6,036 nucleotides of DNA from Chitinophaga pinensis (GCA_945868555.1 CAMBMC010000161.1:1-6036), one strand, 5' to 3'; numbered from the stretch's first letter, positions 1 through 6,036 are shown. A program made the numbers and translations. The notes: generated from the letters alone by a model not told the origin.

Positions 1-571
1 GAGACTGTTGTTGGTCGATTTTAAGGATTCATTTACGTTTAACCTCTACCATATCTTGGAATCACTCGGTGCTGACATTGTGGTTTTAGAGGATGGAACA
101 CTTTTTACAGAAGAACTCATCTTATCCTATGATGGAATAGTACTTTCACCAGGTCCGGGCTTGCCCGAAGAAAAGAAATCAATGATGTCAGTAATCGCAA
201 TGGCTGAAGGGATACGACCACTGTTAGGTGTTTGCCTCGGTATGCAAGGAATTGCGAGGCATTACAAGCTGCCACTTTATAACCTTAATCAAGTACAGCA
301 CGGTGTTGTTGCTGAAGTGACTGTTCAGTATGTTTCTGAGCTGTTGGAAAATATGCCGAATAAATTTGATGCCGGATTGTACCACAGTTGGGCTGTAGAT
401 GTCGAAAATCAGCAACACTTTACTTGTATTGCCCGCTCCGAAAATGGCGTTGCTATGGCAATTGAAAATAGTTCAGTACGTATCTATGGCATTCAATTTC
501 ATCCTGAATCTGTTTTGACACCTCTTGGAGATCAACTTTTAAAGAATTTCATTAAAATTTGTTCCTCTTAG
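1..571 (+). CDS. pabA: Glutamine amidotransferase subunit of aminodeoxychorismate/anthranilate synthase (PabA/TrpG family), 5' end missing
   Basis: This is a class I glutamine amidotransferase that releases ammonia from glutamine for a chorismate-using partner: PabB (folate branch) or TrpE (tryptophan branch). The frame is open to the left edge (first full codon at 2), and the visible protein starts RLLLVDFKDSFTFNL. Family members usually begin MILLIDNYDSFTYNL, so only a codon or a few are missing. Visible landmarks are the oxyanion-strand motif SPGPGLPEE (about nt 146-172), the nucleophile elbow GVCLGMQG with catalytic Cys at 233-235, YHSW near nt 380-391, and the HPES motif with catalytic His at 500-502 and Glu at 506-508. 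The catalytic triad is therefore complete. The elbow has Met where most TrpG/PabA proteins have His (CLGHQ). About 190 residues is the normal length. The partner synthase gene is not in the window, so PabA and TrpG cannot be separated; the symbol is provisional. GuaA and HisH were considered, but the N-terminal DSFT motif and the length favour PabA/TrpG. Confidence 0.9.
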   Translation, partial: RLLLVDFKDSFTFNLYHILESLGADIVVLEDGTLFTEELILSYDGIVLSPGPGLPEEKKSMMSVIAMAEGIRPLLGVCLGMQGIARHYKLPLYNLNQVQHGVVAEVTVQYVSELLENMPNKFDAGLYHSWAVDVENQQHFTCIARSENGVAMAIENSSVRIYGIQFHPESVLTPLGDQLLKNFIKICSS

Positions 572-593
572 AAAAAAATAACGTGACAAGTCG

Positions 594-601
594 TATTTTT
601 G
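594..601 (+). promoter_or_regulatory. Candidate Bacteroidota -7 element (TATTTTTG) for the DUF2147 gene
   Basis: TATTTTTG is an exact match to the Bacteroidota primary sigma -7 consensus TAnnTTTG. It lies 24 bp before the ATG at 626, which would give a 5' leader of under 20 nt. I see no clear TTG/TTTG -33 element 19-23 bp upstream, so this is a half-supported promoter. Its position just after the pabA-like stop codon suggests the DUF2147 gene has its own start of transcription. Confidence 0.45.
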
Positions 602-625
602 GACATCAACTTAAACTATAAAACC

Positions 626-1054
626 ATGAAACAATTTATTTTTATTATTGCCCTATTTGCCTCGTTGACCTCGTTCTCGCAATCGTGTGTTGGAAAATGG
701 ATAACCATTGATGACGAAACGAACAAGAAAAAATCAATTGTTGAATTGTACAAGGTGGATGGGAAGCTATTTGGAAAAATCATTTATTTATTTCCTCGCG
801 AAGGCCGCGAAGACGATCCGAAATGTAAAAAATGTACGGATGACCGGAAAGATCAGCCACTTGTGGGATTGCAAATTGTGCGCAGTTTAAAGTGGGATGG
901 TGAAGAATGGGAAGGAGGCACGATTGTCGATCCGGAAATTGGAAAAATCTACACCGTGAAAATGTGGTTGGTGGAAGGAAATGCCAACCTACTGAATGTT
1001 CGTGGTTACATCGGTCCCTTGTACCGCACACAAAAATGGGTGCGCGTAGAATAA
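626..1054 (+). CDS. Secreted DUF2147 family protein
   Basis: A 142-residue exported protein of the DUF2147 family, whose biochemical function is not established. Residues 1-19 form a signal peptide (KQ, then a hydrophobic stretch, ending SFSQ), so the protein should be periplasmic or outer-membrane associated. Cys21 follows the signal, but the preceding residues SQS do not make a good lipobox, so I do not call it a lipoprotein. The mature part has the family's pattern: GKWITIDDET near residue 23, KSIVELY near 36, KLFGKI near 47, a CKKC pair (Cys67/Cys70) in the DPKCKKC motif, GGTIVDPE near 97, and RGYIGPLYRTQKW near 126. The fold is expected to be a small beta-barrel of about 120 residues, matching the length here. 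I chose ATG 626 over the in-frame TTG at 599 because the signal peptide begins there and the TTG sits inside a promoter core. The TonB-dependent receptor follows on the same strand after 70 bp with no obvious terminator, so the two may share a transcript. Confidence 0.88.
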   Translation: MKQFIFIIALFASLTSFSQSCVGKWITIDDETNKKKSIVELYKVDGKLFGKIIYLFPREGREDDPKCKKCTDDRKDQPLVGLQIVRSLKWDGEEWEGGTIVDPEIGKIYTVKMWLVEGNANLLNVRGYIGPLYRTQKWVRVE

Positions 1055-1058
1055 ATAA

Positions 1059-1075
1059 TTCTGAAGTATTCTGAA
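1059..1075 (+). repeat. Short direct repeat TTCTGAA-GTA-TTCTGAA before the receptor gene
   Basis: Two copies of TTCTGAA (1059-1065 and 1069-1075) occur 10 bp apart, start to start. They lie in the 70-bp gap between the DUF2147 stop codon and the receptor ATG. A 10-bp period puts both copies on the same helix face, as in some operator sites, but the repeat is short and A/T-rich DNA gives such matches by chance. No TAnnTTTG core is visible in this gap. The gap also holds a run of nine A (1102-1110) about 15 bp before the start codon. Confidence 0.3.
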
Positions 1076-1124
1076 CATTACAGGGTGTTTATTGTTTATT
1101 CAAAAAAAAAGAAATTTTAGTCGA

Positions 1125-3554
1125 ATGAAAAAATCTACACTCCTCATCGTTTATTTATTTTTCCCAATGATTTTCTTTGCGCAGTCAGGAAAAGTAATGG
1201 GTAGAGTTTTTAATGCATTAAACAATGAGCCCTTACCTTTTGCGAAGGTAATCGTTGTTGATCAGCAAAAAGGAGCAGTTTCAATCGACGATGGAACTTT
1301 TGAAATCAATGGGCTTTCTCCAGGAGTTTACAACTTCAGGGCGAGTGTGTCGGGTTTTCAAGATTTCCTGATCAATGAAGTTACAGTAACGAATGCCCGA
1401 ACTGTTGAGCTGAGTTTTCCGATGGAAATGATTATCGTTGATAAGGAGGAAGTGATTGCAAAGGCTTCACCTTTTGTTCGAAAAGACGAGTCTCCAGTTT
1501 CCTTGAAAACATTGAATGCTACGGAAGTGGAGCGTCTTCCTGGGGCGAATAGAGATGTGAGCAAGGTGCTGCAGGCTTTTCCGGGTGTTGCTTCTCGTGC
1601 GACATTTAGAAACGACATCATCATTCGCGGGGGATCACCAGGTGAAAATAAATTTTATCTCGACGGCATCGAAGTTCCAAACATCAACCACTTCGCTACA
1701 CAAGGGTCGAGTGGTGGTCCTGTGGGCTTATTGAATGTCAACTTTATCCGTGAGGTAGACTTTTATTCTGGGGCATTTCCCTCAAGTCGAGCAAATGGAT
1801 TGAGTTCAGTCATCGCATTCAAACAAAAGGATGGAAATCCGGATGCTCTAATCACCAACTTCGCATTGGGTTCGAGCGATGTGGCCTTAACCTTGGACGG
1901 TCCACTTGGAAAAAAAGCAGATTTCATTTTTTCAGCGCGACGGTCATACCTTCAATTTTTGTTCTCCGCATTGCAACTTCCATTCCTACCGACCTACAAC
2001 GATTCACAATATAAGGTTAATGTTAAGCTCAACGACAAAAACAAAATTACGTTTCTGGGACTTGGTGCCTTCGATCAATTTCGACTGAATTCAAAGGTAA
2101 ACGAGAAGGTTACTGATCCCGACAAGAAGGAATACAATGAGTTTATTTTGGGTAATATTCCATCGCAGGGACAATGGAGTTACACCTTCGGTGTGAATTG
2201 GTTGCATTATTCGAAGCATTCCTACCAAACAGTTGTAATGAGCAGAAACATGCTGAAAAACACATCTCGCCGTTACGCCGGAAACATCGAAACAGAAGCT
2301 AACAAGATCTTGGATTATTCGTCTTTTGAAGCGGAAAATAAATTCAGATTTGAACATGTATATTCCAAAAATGGTTGGAAATTGACCGCTGGATTTGGGT
2401 ACGAATATGCGCGTTACAACAACCAGACATACAACAATATCATTGTGCAGGGATTGCCGATAACAGTGGATTACACATCAGATTTGTACCTCAGCAAAGG
2501 ATCAATGTTTGCGCAAGTGAATAGAAAATTATTTGGCGAACGATTGAATCTTTCCCTGGGTCTACGCAGCGATGTGAGCAATTATTCAAAGTCGCTCATG
2601 AATCCTTTAGATCAATTGTCACCCATGATTTCGGCCAGTTATCGTGTCAATGAACGTCTGTCGATTAATGCTAATGTGGCGCGGTTCCATCAGCTTCCTT
2701 CCTATACGATTCTCGGTTTTAGAGATGCGACAGGAACCTTAGTCAACAAGGAAAATGACGTGAAGTACATTCGTGCAGATCATTTCGTTTTGGGTACAGA
2801 GTATTTGACAAAGTTTTCATCCCGATTCACAGTGGAAGGATTCTACAAAGGGTACAGCCGCTATCCCTTCTCACTCAACGACTCTATCTCCCTAGCTAAC
2901 CAGGGCTCTGATTTTGGAGTTGTGGGCAATGAAGCAGTGAAATCAATTTCGACAGGCCGGGCCTATGGTGCTGAATTCCTTTATCAGCAAAAAATGATTA
3001 AAGGCTTTTATGGAATCGTTGCTTATACTTATGTTCGCTCAGAGTTCAAGGATAAAAATGGCAGCTATATTCCATCCTCTTGGGACAGTCGTCACATCGT
3101 ATCGATTACGGGTGGAAAGCGTTTCAAAAAAGGATGGGAAGTAGGTTTTCGTTGGTTGTTCTCAGGCGGATCGCCTTACACACCGATTGATGTAGCAACT
3201 TCAAGCCTTAAGCAGGTTTGGGATGTGAATGGTCAAGGTGTATTAAATTACAACTTACTAAACACCATGCGTGAATCGAGCTACCATCAATTGAACATGC
3301 GTGTGGATAAGAAAATCTTTTTACCGAAATTTTCGATGAACTTTTACCTGGACATTCAAAATTTATATGGATATAAAACAGCAGTTGCGCCGATTCTTTT
3401 GCTAGAGAAGGATGCGAATGGTCAGCCAATTACAGATCCAAATGACCCAACGCGTTACAAGACGAAATTCATTAAAAATACTTCTGGTATTGTGCAGCCA
3501 ACTTTGGGAATTATTCTTGAGCTCTCTGCGAAAAAAAAATCCAGAACGAATTAA
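1125..3554 (+). CDS. TonB-dependent outer-membrane receptor with N-terminal carboxypeptidase-regulatory-like domain
   Basis: An 809-residue outer-membrane transporter that imports a bulky or scarce substrate using energy from TonB-ExbBD. Residues 1-20 are a signal peptide ending FFAQ. Residues about 23-100 form a CarboxypepD_reg-like beta-sandwich (GRVFNALNNEPLPFAKV, then FEINGLSPGVYNF), typical of Bacteroidota receptors. The plug spans about 125-235, with VSKVLQAFPGV (145-155), the conserved IIIRGGSPGENKFYLDGIEV segment (165-184) and EVDFYSGAFPS (210-220). The rest is the beta-barrel, rich in alternating aromatic strands. The substrate cannot be read from the sequence. No SusD-type partner lies beside it, which argues against a SusCD glycan pair. 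Near the C-terminus the apparent last strand (LGIILEL) is followed by a charged tail, SAKKKSRTN, encoded across a run of nine A (3531-3539); many barrels instead end on an aromatic residue. ATG 1125 is chosen over the upstream TTG at 1092 because the signal peptide starts there. The stop codon overlaps that of the convergent gene. Confidence 0.93.
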   Translation: MKKSTLLIVYLFFPMIFFAQSGKVMGRVFNALNNEPLPFAKVIVVDQQKGAVSIDDGTFEINGLSPGVYNFRASVSGFQDFLINEVTVTNARTVELSFPMEMIIVDKEEVIAKASPFVRKDESPVSLKTLNATEVERLPGANRDVSKVLQAFPGVASRATFRNDIIIRGGSPGENKFYLDGIEVPNINHFATQGSSGGPVGLLNVNFIREVDFYSGAFPSSRANGLSSVIAFKQKDGNPDALITNFALGSSDVALTLDGPLGKKADFIFSARRSYLQFLFSALQLPFLPTYNDSQYKVNVKLNDKNKITFLGLGAFDQFRLNSKVNEKVTDPDKKEYNEFILGNIPSQGQWSYTFGVNWLHYSKHSYQTVVMSRNMLKNTSRRYAGNIETEANKILDYSSFEAENKFRFEHVYSKNGWKLTAGFGYEYARYNNQTYNNIIVQGLPITVDYTSDLYLSKGSMFAQVNRKLFGERLNLSLGLRSDVSNYSKSLMNPLDQLSPMISASYRVNERLSINANVARFHQLPSYTILGFRDATGTLVNKENDVKYIRADHFVLGTEYLTKFSSRFTVEGFYKGYSRYPFSLNDSISLANQGSDFGVVGNEAVKSISTGRAYGAEFLYQQKMIKGFYGIVAYTYVRSEFKDKNGSYIPSSWDSRHIVSITGGKRFKKGWEVGFRWLFSGGSPYTPIDVATSSLKQVWDVNGQGVLNYNLLNTMRESSYHQLNMRVDKKIFLPKFSMNFYLDIQNLYGYKTAVAPILLLEKDANGQPITDPNDPTRYKTKFIKNTSGIVQPTLGIILELSAKKKSRTN

Positions 3555-4414
3555 ATAAAAGAAAAGTCAACGCGTCGGTTGTTTTGCTTGCCTTCGGGAG
3601 TTGAATTGTTGTCCACCGGCGCGCTTTCGCCTTTAAAATCGATTTCTAGTCGGTCTTTTGAAAGTCCATGAGTGGTGAAGAACTGAATAATCGCCTCTGC
3701 ACGCCTTTTAGACAAGTCGAGGTTGTAGTGGTCAGAACCATCAGCGTCCGTGTGTCCTGTGACCTTAATGCGCAAATCGGAATGGCCATTGACAACGCGA
3801 ATCAGACGAATGAGAAAATCGTGGTATTCAGGTTTTATTTCCGCGAGATCGTACTCAAAATAAATCGGCAGGAATTTAAAATTGTCGCGTTCTTTTTTCC
3901 GTATTTCTGGAGCGTAATATCCTTTAGCATAATCAGAAACAAAAGTCGAGAACCACGTCTGTGATGGGGGTGATTTTTCGGCATCTGGAAAAGCTTCTGT
4001 TGATCGGTACAAAATAATTTTCCCCCTGCTGTTTCGGCAATCGCTGCTCGTATATTTTCCTTCCAAATACCCTGTGCTGTCAGTGTAGGTCAACGTAGCG
4101 GAAAGCATACACCACGTAGTTTTGGTGTTCGTTTTCTTTTTTTCGATGAATGTTTGTTGGAAGCTCAGGTTTTTTTCACTAGCACTACCTTTTATTTTTT
4201 TAACGGCAAAAAGTTCAGTATCGAAGATTTCTTCTCGCGTTTTTCCGATGAATTCTTTTTCGTTAGATGAGATACTTAAATAGATGATTGTGGATTGTTG
4301 AATCGTTCCGCCATCGCGAATAAGTATTCCCTGCCAATTGCCAGAGAGCATGGTCTGCGCCATTGACACCAAGGTTAGTATGGAAAATGCAGCACTAAGA
4401 CAAATCGTTTTCAT
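3551..4414 (-). CDS. Secreted OmpA-family protein with an N-terminal beta-rich domain
   Basis: A 287-residue exported protein probably anchored to peptidoglycan. A signal peptide spans residues 1-19 or 20 (MKTICL..., ending SMAQ). The C-terminal domain, about 180-287, is OmpA-like: FEYDLAEIKPEYHDFL near 186, then TGHTDADG (219-226) and LSKRRAE (234-240), ending NNRRVDFSFI. Asp223 and Arg238 are 15 residues apart, the spacing of the residues that bind diaminopimelate in characterised OmpA domains, so binding should be intact. The N-terminal part, about 20-140, is not a transmembrane barrel of OmpA size. It has short alternating hydrophobic strands (GNWQGILIRDGG, STIIYLSIS, ATLTYTDSTGYLEGKY, GKIILYR), which suggests a small lipocalin-like beta domain. 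Cys102 and Cys126 in it could form a disulfide bond. The linker (140-178) is rich in charge, Pro and Ser. This N-terminal domain is not one I can name, and its ligand is unknown. The gene is transcribed towards the receptor and divergently from the peroxidase gene. I found no exact TAnnTTTG core upstream on this strand. Confidence 0.87.
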   Translation of the reverse strand: MKTICLSAAFSILTLVSMAQTMLSGNWQGILIRDGGTIQQSTIIYLSISSNEKEFIGKTREEIFDTELFAVKKIKGSASEKNLSFQQTFIEKKKTNTKTTWCMLSATLTYTDSTGYLEGKYTSSDCRNSRGKIILYRSTEAFPDAEKSPPSQTWFSTFVSDYAKGYYAPEIRKKERDNFKFLPIYFEYDLAEIKPEYHDFLIRLIRVVNGHSDLRIKVTGHTDADGSDHYNLDLSKRRAEAIIQFFTTHGLSKDRLEIDFKGESAPVDNNSTPEGKQNNRRVDFSFI

Positions 4415-4481
4415 CGCTCAATTATTCGTTCATTTTTGAAAAAGGTTTCCAATTGATGCAAGATAGCGAACATTGTTTCCT

Positions 4482-4489
4482 TAAATTTG
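4482..4489 (+). promoter_or_regulatory. Candidate Bacteroidota -7 element (TAAATTTG) for the peroxidase gene
   Basis: TAAATTTG matches TAnnTTTG exactly and lies 21 bp before the ATG at 4511, implying a leader of about 15 nt. The nearest plausible -33 triplet is TTG at 4453-4455, a spacer of 26 bp, longer than usual, so only the -7 part is well supported. It sits in the 96-bp divergent gap shared with the OmpA-family gene. It also helps settle the peroxidase start, because the alternative TTG start (4487) falls inside this core. Confidence 0.5.
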
Positions 4490-4510
4490 TTTACAATCAA
4501 AAAGAAACAA

Positions 4511-5053
4511 ATGAAATTAGTACTAGCAATGGCAGTCGTATTTGCAGCAATGGCCTTCGTAGGCGAGGAGAAAGGAACAATTCACAAATTCACCGTGAAA
4601 GACATCAATGGAAAGGATTTCGTCTTTTCATCCCTCAAAGGAAAGAAAATTATGGTGGTGAACACCGCTTCAAAATGTGGTTTAACTCCACAGTATGAAG
4701 AGTTAGAGGCTTTGTACAAAGAGTACAAAGATCAAAATTTCGTCATCGTTGGTTTTCCGGCGAACAACTTCATGTCGCAGGAACCAGGTTCAAATGAAGA
4801 AATCGAATCGTTTTGTAAGAAAAATTACGGCGTAACTTTTCCCATGATGGGCAAGATTTCAGTGAAAGGTTCGGACATGAATGAGGTGTACAAATTTTTG
4901 ACGACAAAAGCTTTGAATGGATTGGAAGACAACCAAGTGGCTTGGAACTTCCAGAAATATTTAATCAATGAGCAAGGAGAGTTGGAACAAGTGATTTCTC
5001 CACGGACCTTGCCAAACGATCCTCAAATTATTGAGTGGATTACAAAGAAGTAA
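4511..5053 (+). CDS. Exported glutathione peroxidase family thiol peroxidase
   Basis: A 180-residue peroxidase of the glutathione peroxidase (GPx/BtuE) family, reducing hydrogen peroxide or lipid hydroperoxides with thiol electrons. Residues 1-15 or so (KLVLAMAVVFAAMA) form a hydrophobic N-terminus that looks like a signal peptide, so it probably acts in the periplasm. The catalytic tetrad is complete: peroxidatic Cys56 in NTASKCGLT, Gln90 in SQEPG, and Trp145-Asn146 in VAWNFQKYL. Cys102 in ESFCKKNYGVTFP matches the resolving cysteine of thioredoxin-dependent, two-Cys family members, so thioredoxin-like proteins rather than glutathione are the likely reductants. The usual FPCNQF segment reads FPANNF (82-87), lacking the middle cysteine that plant enzyme studies found dispensable. 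There is no Sec codon. The mature length (about 160) is normal. ATG 4511 is chosen because translation from TTG 4487 would put polar residues before the signal and overlap the promoter core. There is no strong Shine-Dalgarno sequence. Confidence 0.92.
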   Translation: MKLVLAMAVVFAAMAFVGEEKGTIHKFTVKDINGKDFVFSSLKGKKIMVVNTASKCGLTPQYEELEALYKEYKDQNFVIVGFPANNFMSQEPGSNEEIESFCKKNYGVTFPMMGKISVKGSDMNEVYKFLTTKALNGLEDNQVAWNFQKYLINEQGELEQVISPRTLPNDPQIIEWITKK

Positions 5054-5092
5054 CCCAAGGTAATTTCTCGTTAATATTTTGTTGATAAGTTC

Positions 5093-5115
5093 ACCTTATT
5101 GAAGGTCTTATTTTT
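5093..5115 (+). terminator. Weak candidate intrinsic terminator after the peroxidase gene
   Basis: ACCTT (5093-5097), loop ATTG, and AAGGT (5102-5106) form a 5-bp stem, followed closely by CTTATTTTT. The stem is short with only two G-C pairs, so it would be weak. Its place, 40 bp after the peroxidase stop codon and before the presumed gyrB promoter, is what a terminator would need. The T-run overlaps the first of two TATTTTTG copies (5109-5116), so that copy may be terminator tail, promoter, or both. Confidence 0.3.
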
Positions 5116-5146
5116 GCCGCTAAACCCTCGTGTTTTCTTATTTTTG
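5113..5146 (+). promoter_or_regulatory. Candidate gyrB promoter (TTTG ... TATTTTTG)
   Basis: TATTTTTG at 5139-5146 matches the Bacteroidota -7 consensus TAnnTTTG. TTTG at 5113-5116 lies 22 bp before it and could act as the -33 element. This is the best two-part promoter in the window. Transcription would begin near 5152, leaving a leader of about 30 nt before the gyrB ATG. An identical TATTTTTG occurs exactly 30 bp upstream (5109-5116) and could be a second start site. Confidence 0.5.
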
Positions 5147-5184
5147 TGTGTTATACAACTAACTATCCAAAAATAAGGATTACG

Positions 5185-6036
5185 ATGAGTGAAGAAGTGA
5201 AAAAAGACGGCTATTCAGCGGATAATATACAAGTTCTAGAGGGCTTAGAAGCGGTTCGCAAGCGTCCAGCGATGTACATAGGTGATGTCGGTGTGAGAGG
5301 TTTACATCACCTGGTTTATGAAGTTGTCGATAACTCAATTGATGAGGCCTTAGCAGGACATTGTGACACCATCGATGTATGGATTAATGAAGACAATTCT
5401 GTCACTGTACGTGACAACGGTCGTGGAATTCCTACGGCAATGCACACCAAAGAAAAAAAATCAGCCCTTGAAGTTGTAATGACTGTACTCCACGCAGGTG
5501 GTAAGTTTGACAAGGATACCTATAAAGTATCTGGTGGACTTCACGGTGTAGGGGTTTCATGTGTAAATGCACTTTCAATTCACTTGCGTGCTACAGTGCG
5601 TCGTGATGGAAAAATATATGAGCAAGAGTACAGCATAGGGAAACCTTTGTATGATGTAAAAGTAATCGGTGAAAGTGAAGAAACAGGTACGACGGTAACC
5701 TTTAAGCCTGACGCAAGCATCTTCGATTACACGGAATACAACTACAACACAATTGCTGCAAGAATGCGCGAATTGGCGTTCTTGAACAAAGGAATCACCG
5801 TTACGTTGACAGACTTGCGCGAGGTGGATGAAGAGGGAAAGCACCTTACTACCAAGTTTCATTCTGAAGGTGGTTTGAGGGAGTTTGCGCAATACCTCGA
5901 TCGCAACCGTGAGCCATTGATTTCAGATGTCATTTATTTTGAAGGTGAGCGCGAAGGAATTCCTGTGGAAGTGGCATTGACGTACAATACATCCTATACA
6001 GAGAACATTCAAGCATATGTAAACAACATCAATACC
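5185..6036 (+). CDS. gyrB: DNA gyrase subunit B, N-terminal part (runs off the right edge)
   Basis: GyrB is the ATPase subunit of DNA gyrase, which with GyrA introduces negative supercoils. The window holds 284 codons of a protein that is usually about 650 residues in this phylum: the GHKL ATPase domain (about 1-220) and the start of the transducer domain. Visible motifs are the N-terminal QVLEGLEAVRKRPAMYIG (16-33), YEVVDNSIDEA with catalytic Glu46 and Mg-binding Asn50, VRDNGRGIP with Asp77, Arg80 and Gly81, the ATP lid around GGKFDKDTYKVSGGLHGVG (105-123), and ETGTTVTF. Arg140 aligns with Escherichia coli Arg136, a residue tied to novobiocin and coumermycin binding. The start MSEEVKKDGYSADNIQ is typical of Bacteroidota GyrB. 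ParE was considered, but this N-terminus and the SALEVVMTVLHAGGKF segment fit GyrB better. An AAGGA (5175-5179) lies 5 nt before the ATG, a modest Shine-Dalgarno match. The reading frame is still open at the last base, so the end given is the window edge. Confidence 0.97.
   Translation, partial: MSEEVKKDGYSADNIQVLEGLEAVRKRPAMYIGDVGVRGLHHLVYEVVDNSIDEALAGHCDTIDVWINEDNSVTVRDNGRGIPTAMHTKEKKSALEVVMTVLHAGGKFDKDTYKVSGGLHGVGVSCVNALSIHLRATVRRDGKIYEQEYSIGKPLYDVKVIGESEETGTTVTFKPDASIFDYTEYNYNTIAARMRELAFLNKGITVTLTDLREVDEEGKHLTTKFHSEGGLREFAQYLDRNREPLISDVIYFEGEREGIPVEVALTYNTSYTENIQAYVNNINT

Noticed and set aside
599..625. Longer DUF2147 protein starting at TTG 599
   Set aside because: It adds nine polar residues before a good signal peptide and begins within the TATTTTTG promoter core; ATG 626 fits better.
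686..688. Lipoprotein signal at Cys21 of the DUF2147 protein
   Set aside because: The residues before the Cys (SQS) do not match the lipobox pattern; cleavage by signal peptidase I after SFSQ is more likely.
1092..1124. Longer receptor starting at TTG 1092
   Set aside because: It would put eleven mostly basic residues before the signal peptide; ATG 1125 gives a normal export signal.
3668..3964. A 98-codon forward-strand open frame
   Set aside because: It lies wholly within the OmpA-family gene on the other strand, and its translation has no recognisable motif; the minus frame has clear domain motifs.
1125..4414. A SusCD-type polysaccharide utilisation locus
   Set aside because: No SusD-like lipoprotein, glycoside hydrolase or dedicated regulator is next to the receptor; the following gene is convergent and OmpA-like.
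5575..5892. A 105-codon reverse-strand open frame inside gyrB
   Set aside because: It is antisense to strongly conserved GyrB coding sequence and has no start signals or recognisable protein features.
1..6036. A novel defence, mobile or RNA-based system
   Set aside because: I saw no CRISPR-like repeats, transposase or integrase motifs, terminal inverted repeats, tRNA-like sequence, or clusters of unknown genes; all six genes fall in known families at least in part and their frames are intact.

Overview
The window looks like chromosomal DNA from a Bacteroidota bacterium, most likely of the order Flavobacteriales. Three things support this. The N-terminal half of GyrB closely matches the Bacteroidota form. 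The exported proteins are of typical Bacteroidota type: a TonB-dependent receptor with an N-terminal carboxypeptidase-regulatory-like domain, a DUF2147 protein, and signal peptides ending in -SQ, -AQ or similar. Finally, TAnnTTTG promoter cores lie just upstream of three genes, where Shine-Dalgarno sequences are weak or absent. A narrower assignment (for example Crocinitomicaceae) is only a guess.

Layout from left to right: (1) the 3' part of a glutamine amidotransferase of the PabA/TrpG family, whose start lies just outside the left edge; (2) a small secreted DUF2147 protein (626-1054); (3) on the same strand after 70 bp, a large TonB-dependent outer-membrane receptor (1125-3554); (4) on the opposite strand, a secreted protein with an OmpA-type peptidoglycan-binding C-terminus (3551-4414), whose stop codon overlaps that of the receptor; (5) divergent from it across a 96-bp gap, an exported glutathione-peroxidase-family thiol peroxidase (4511-5053); (6) after a 131-bp gap with a weak candidate terminator and promoter, the first 284 codons of gyrB, which runs off the right edge.

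The genes are not one pathway. PabA/TrpG (folate or tryptophan synthesis) and GyrB (DNA supercoiling) are cytoplasmic housekeeping proteins. The four genes between them all encode proteins with N-terminal export signals and act in the periplasm or outer membrane: nutrient uptake, cell-wall anchoring, peroxide defence, and one role that is unknown. All coding frames are intact. I see no mobile element, CRISPR array, RNA gene, toxin-antitoxin pair or defence system. No intergenic stretch exceeds 300 bp. I read this as an ordinary core-genome region, and the findings below are modest.
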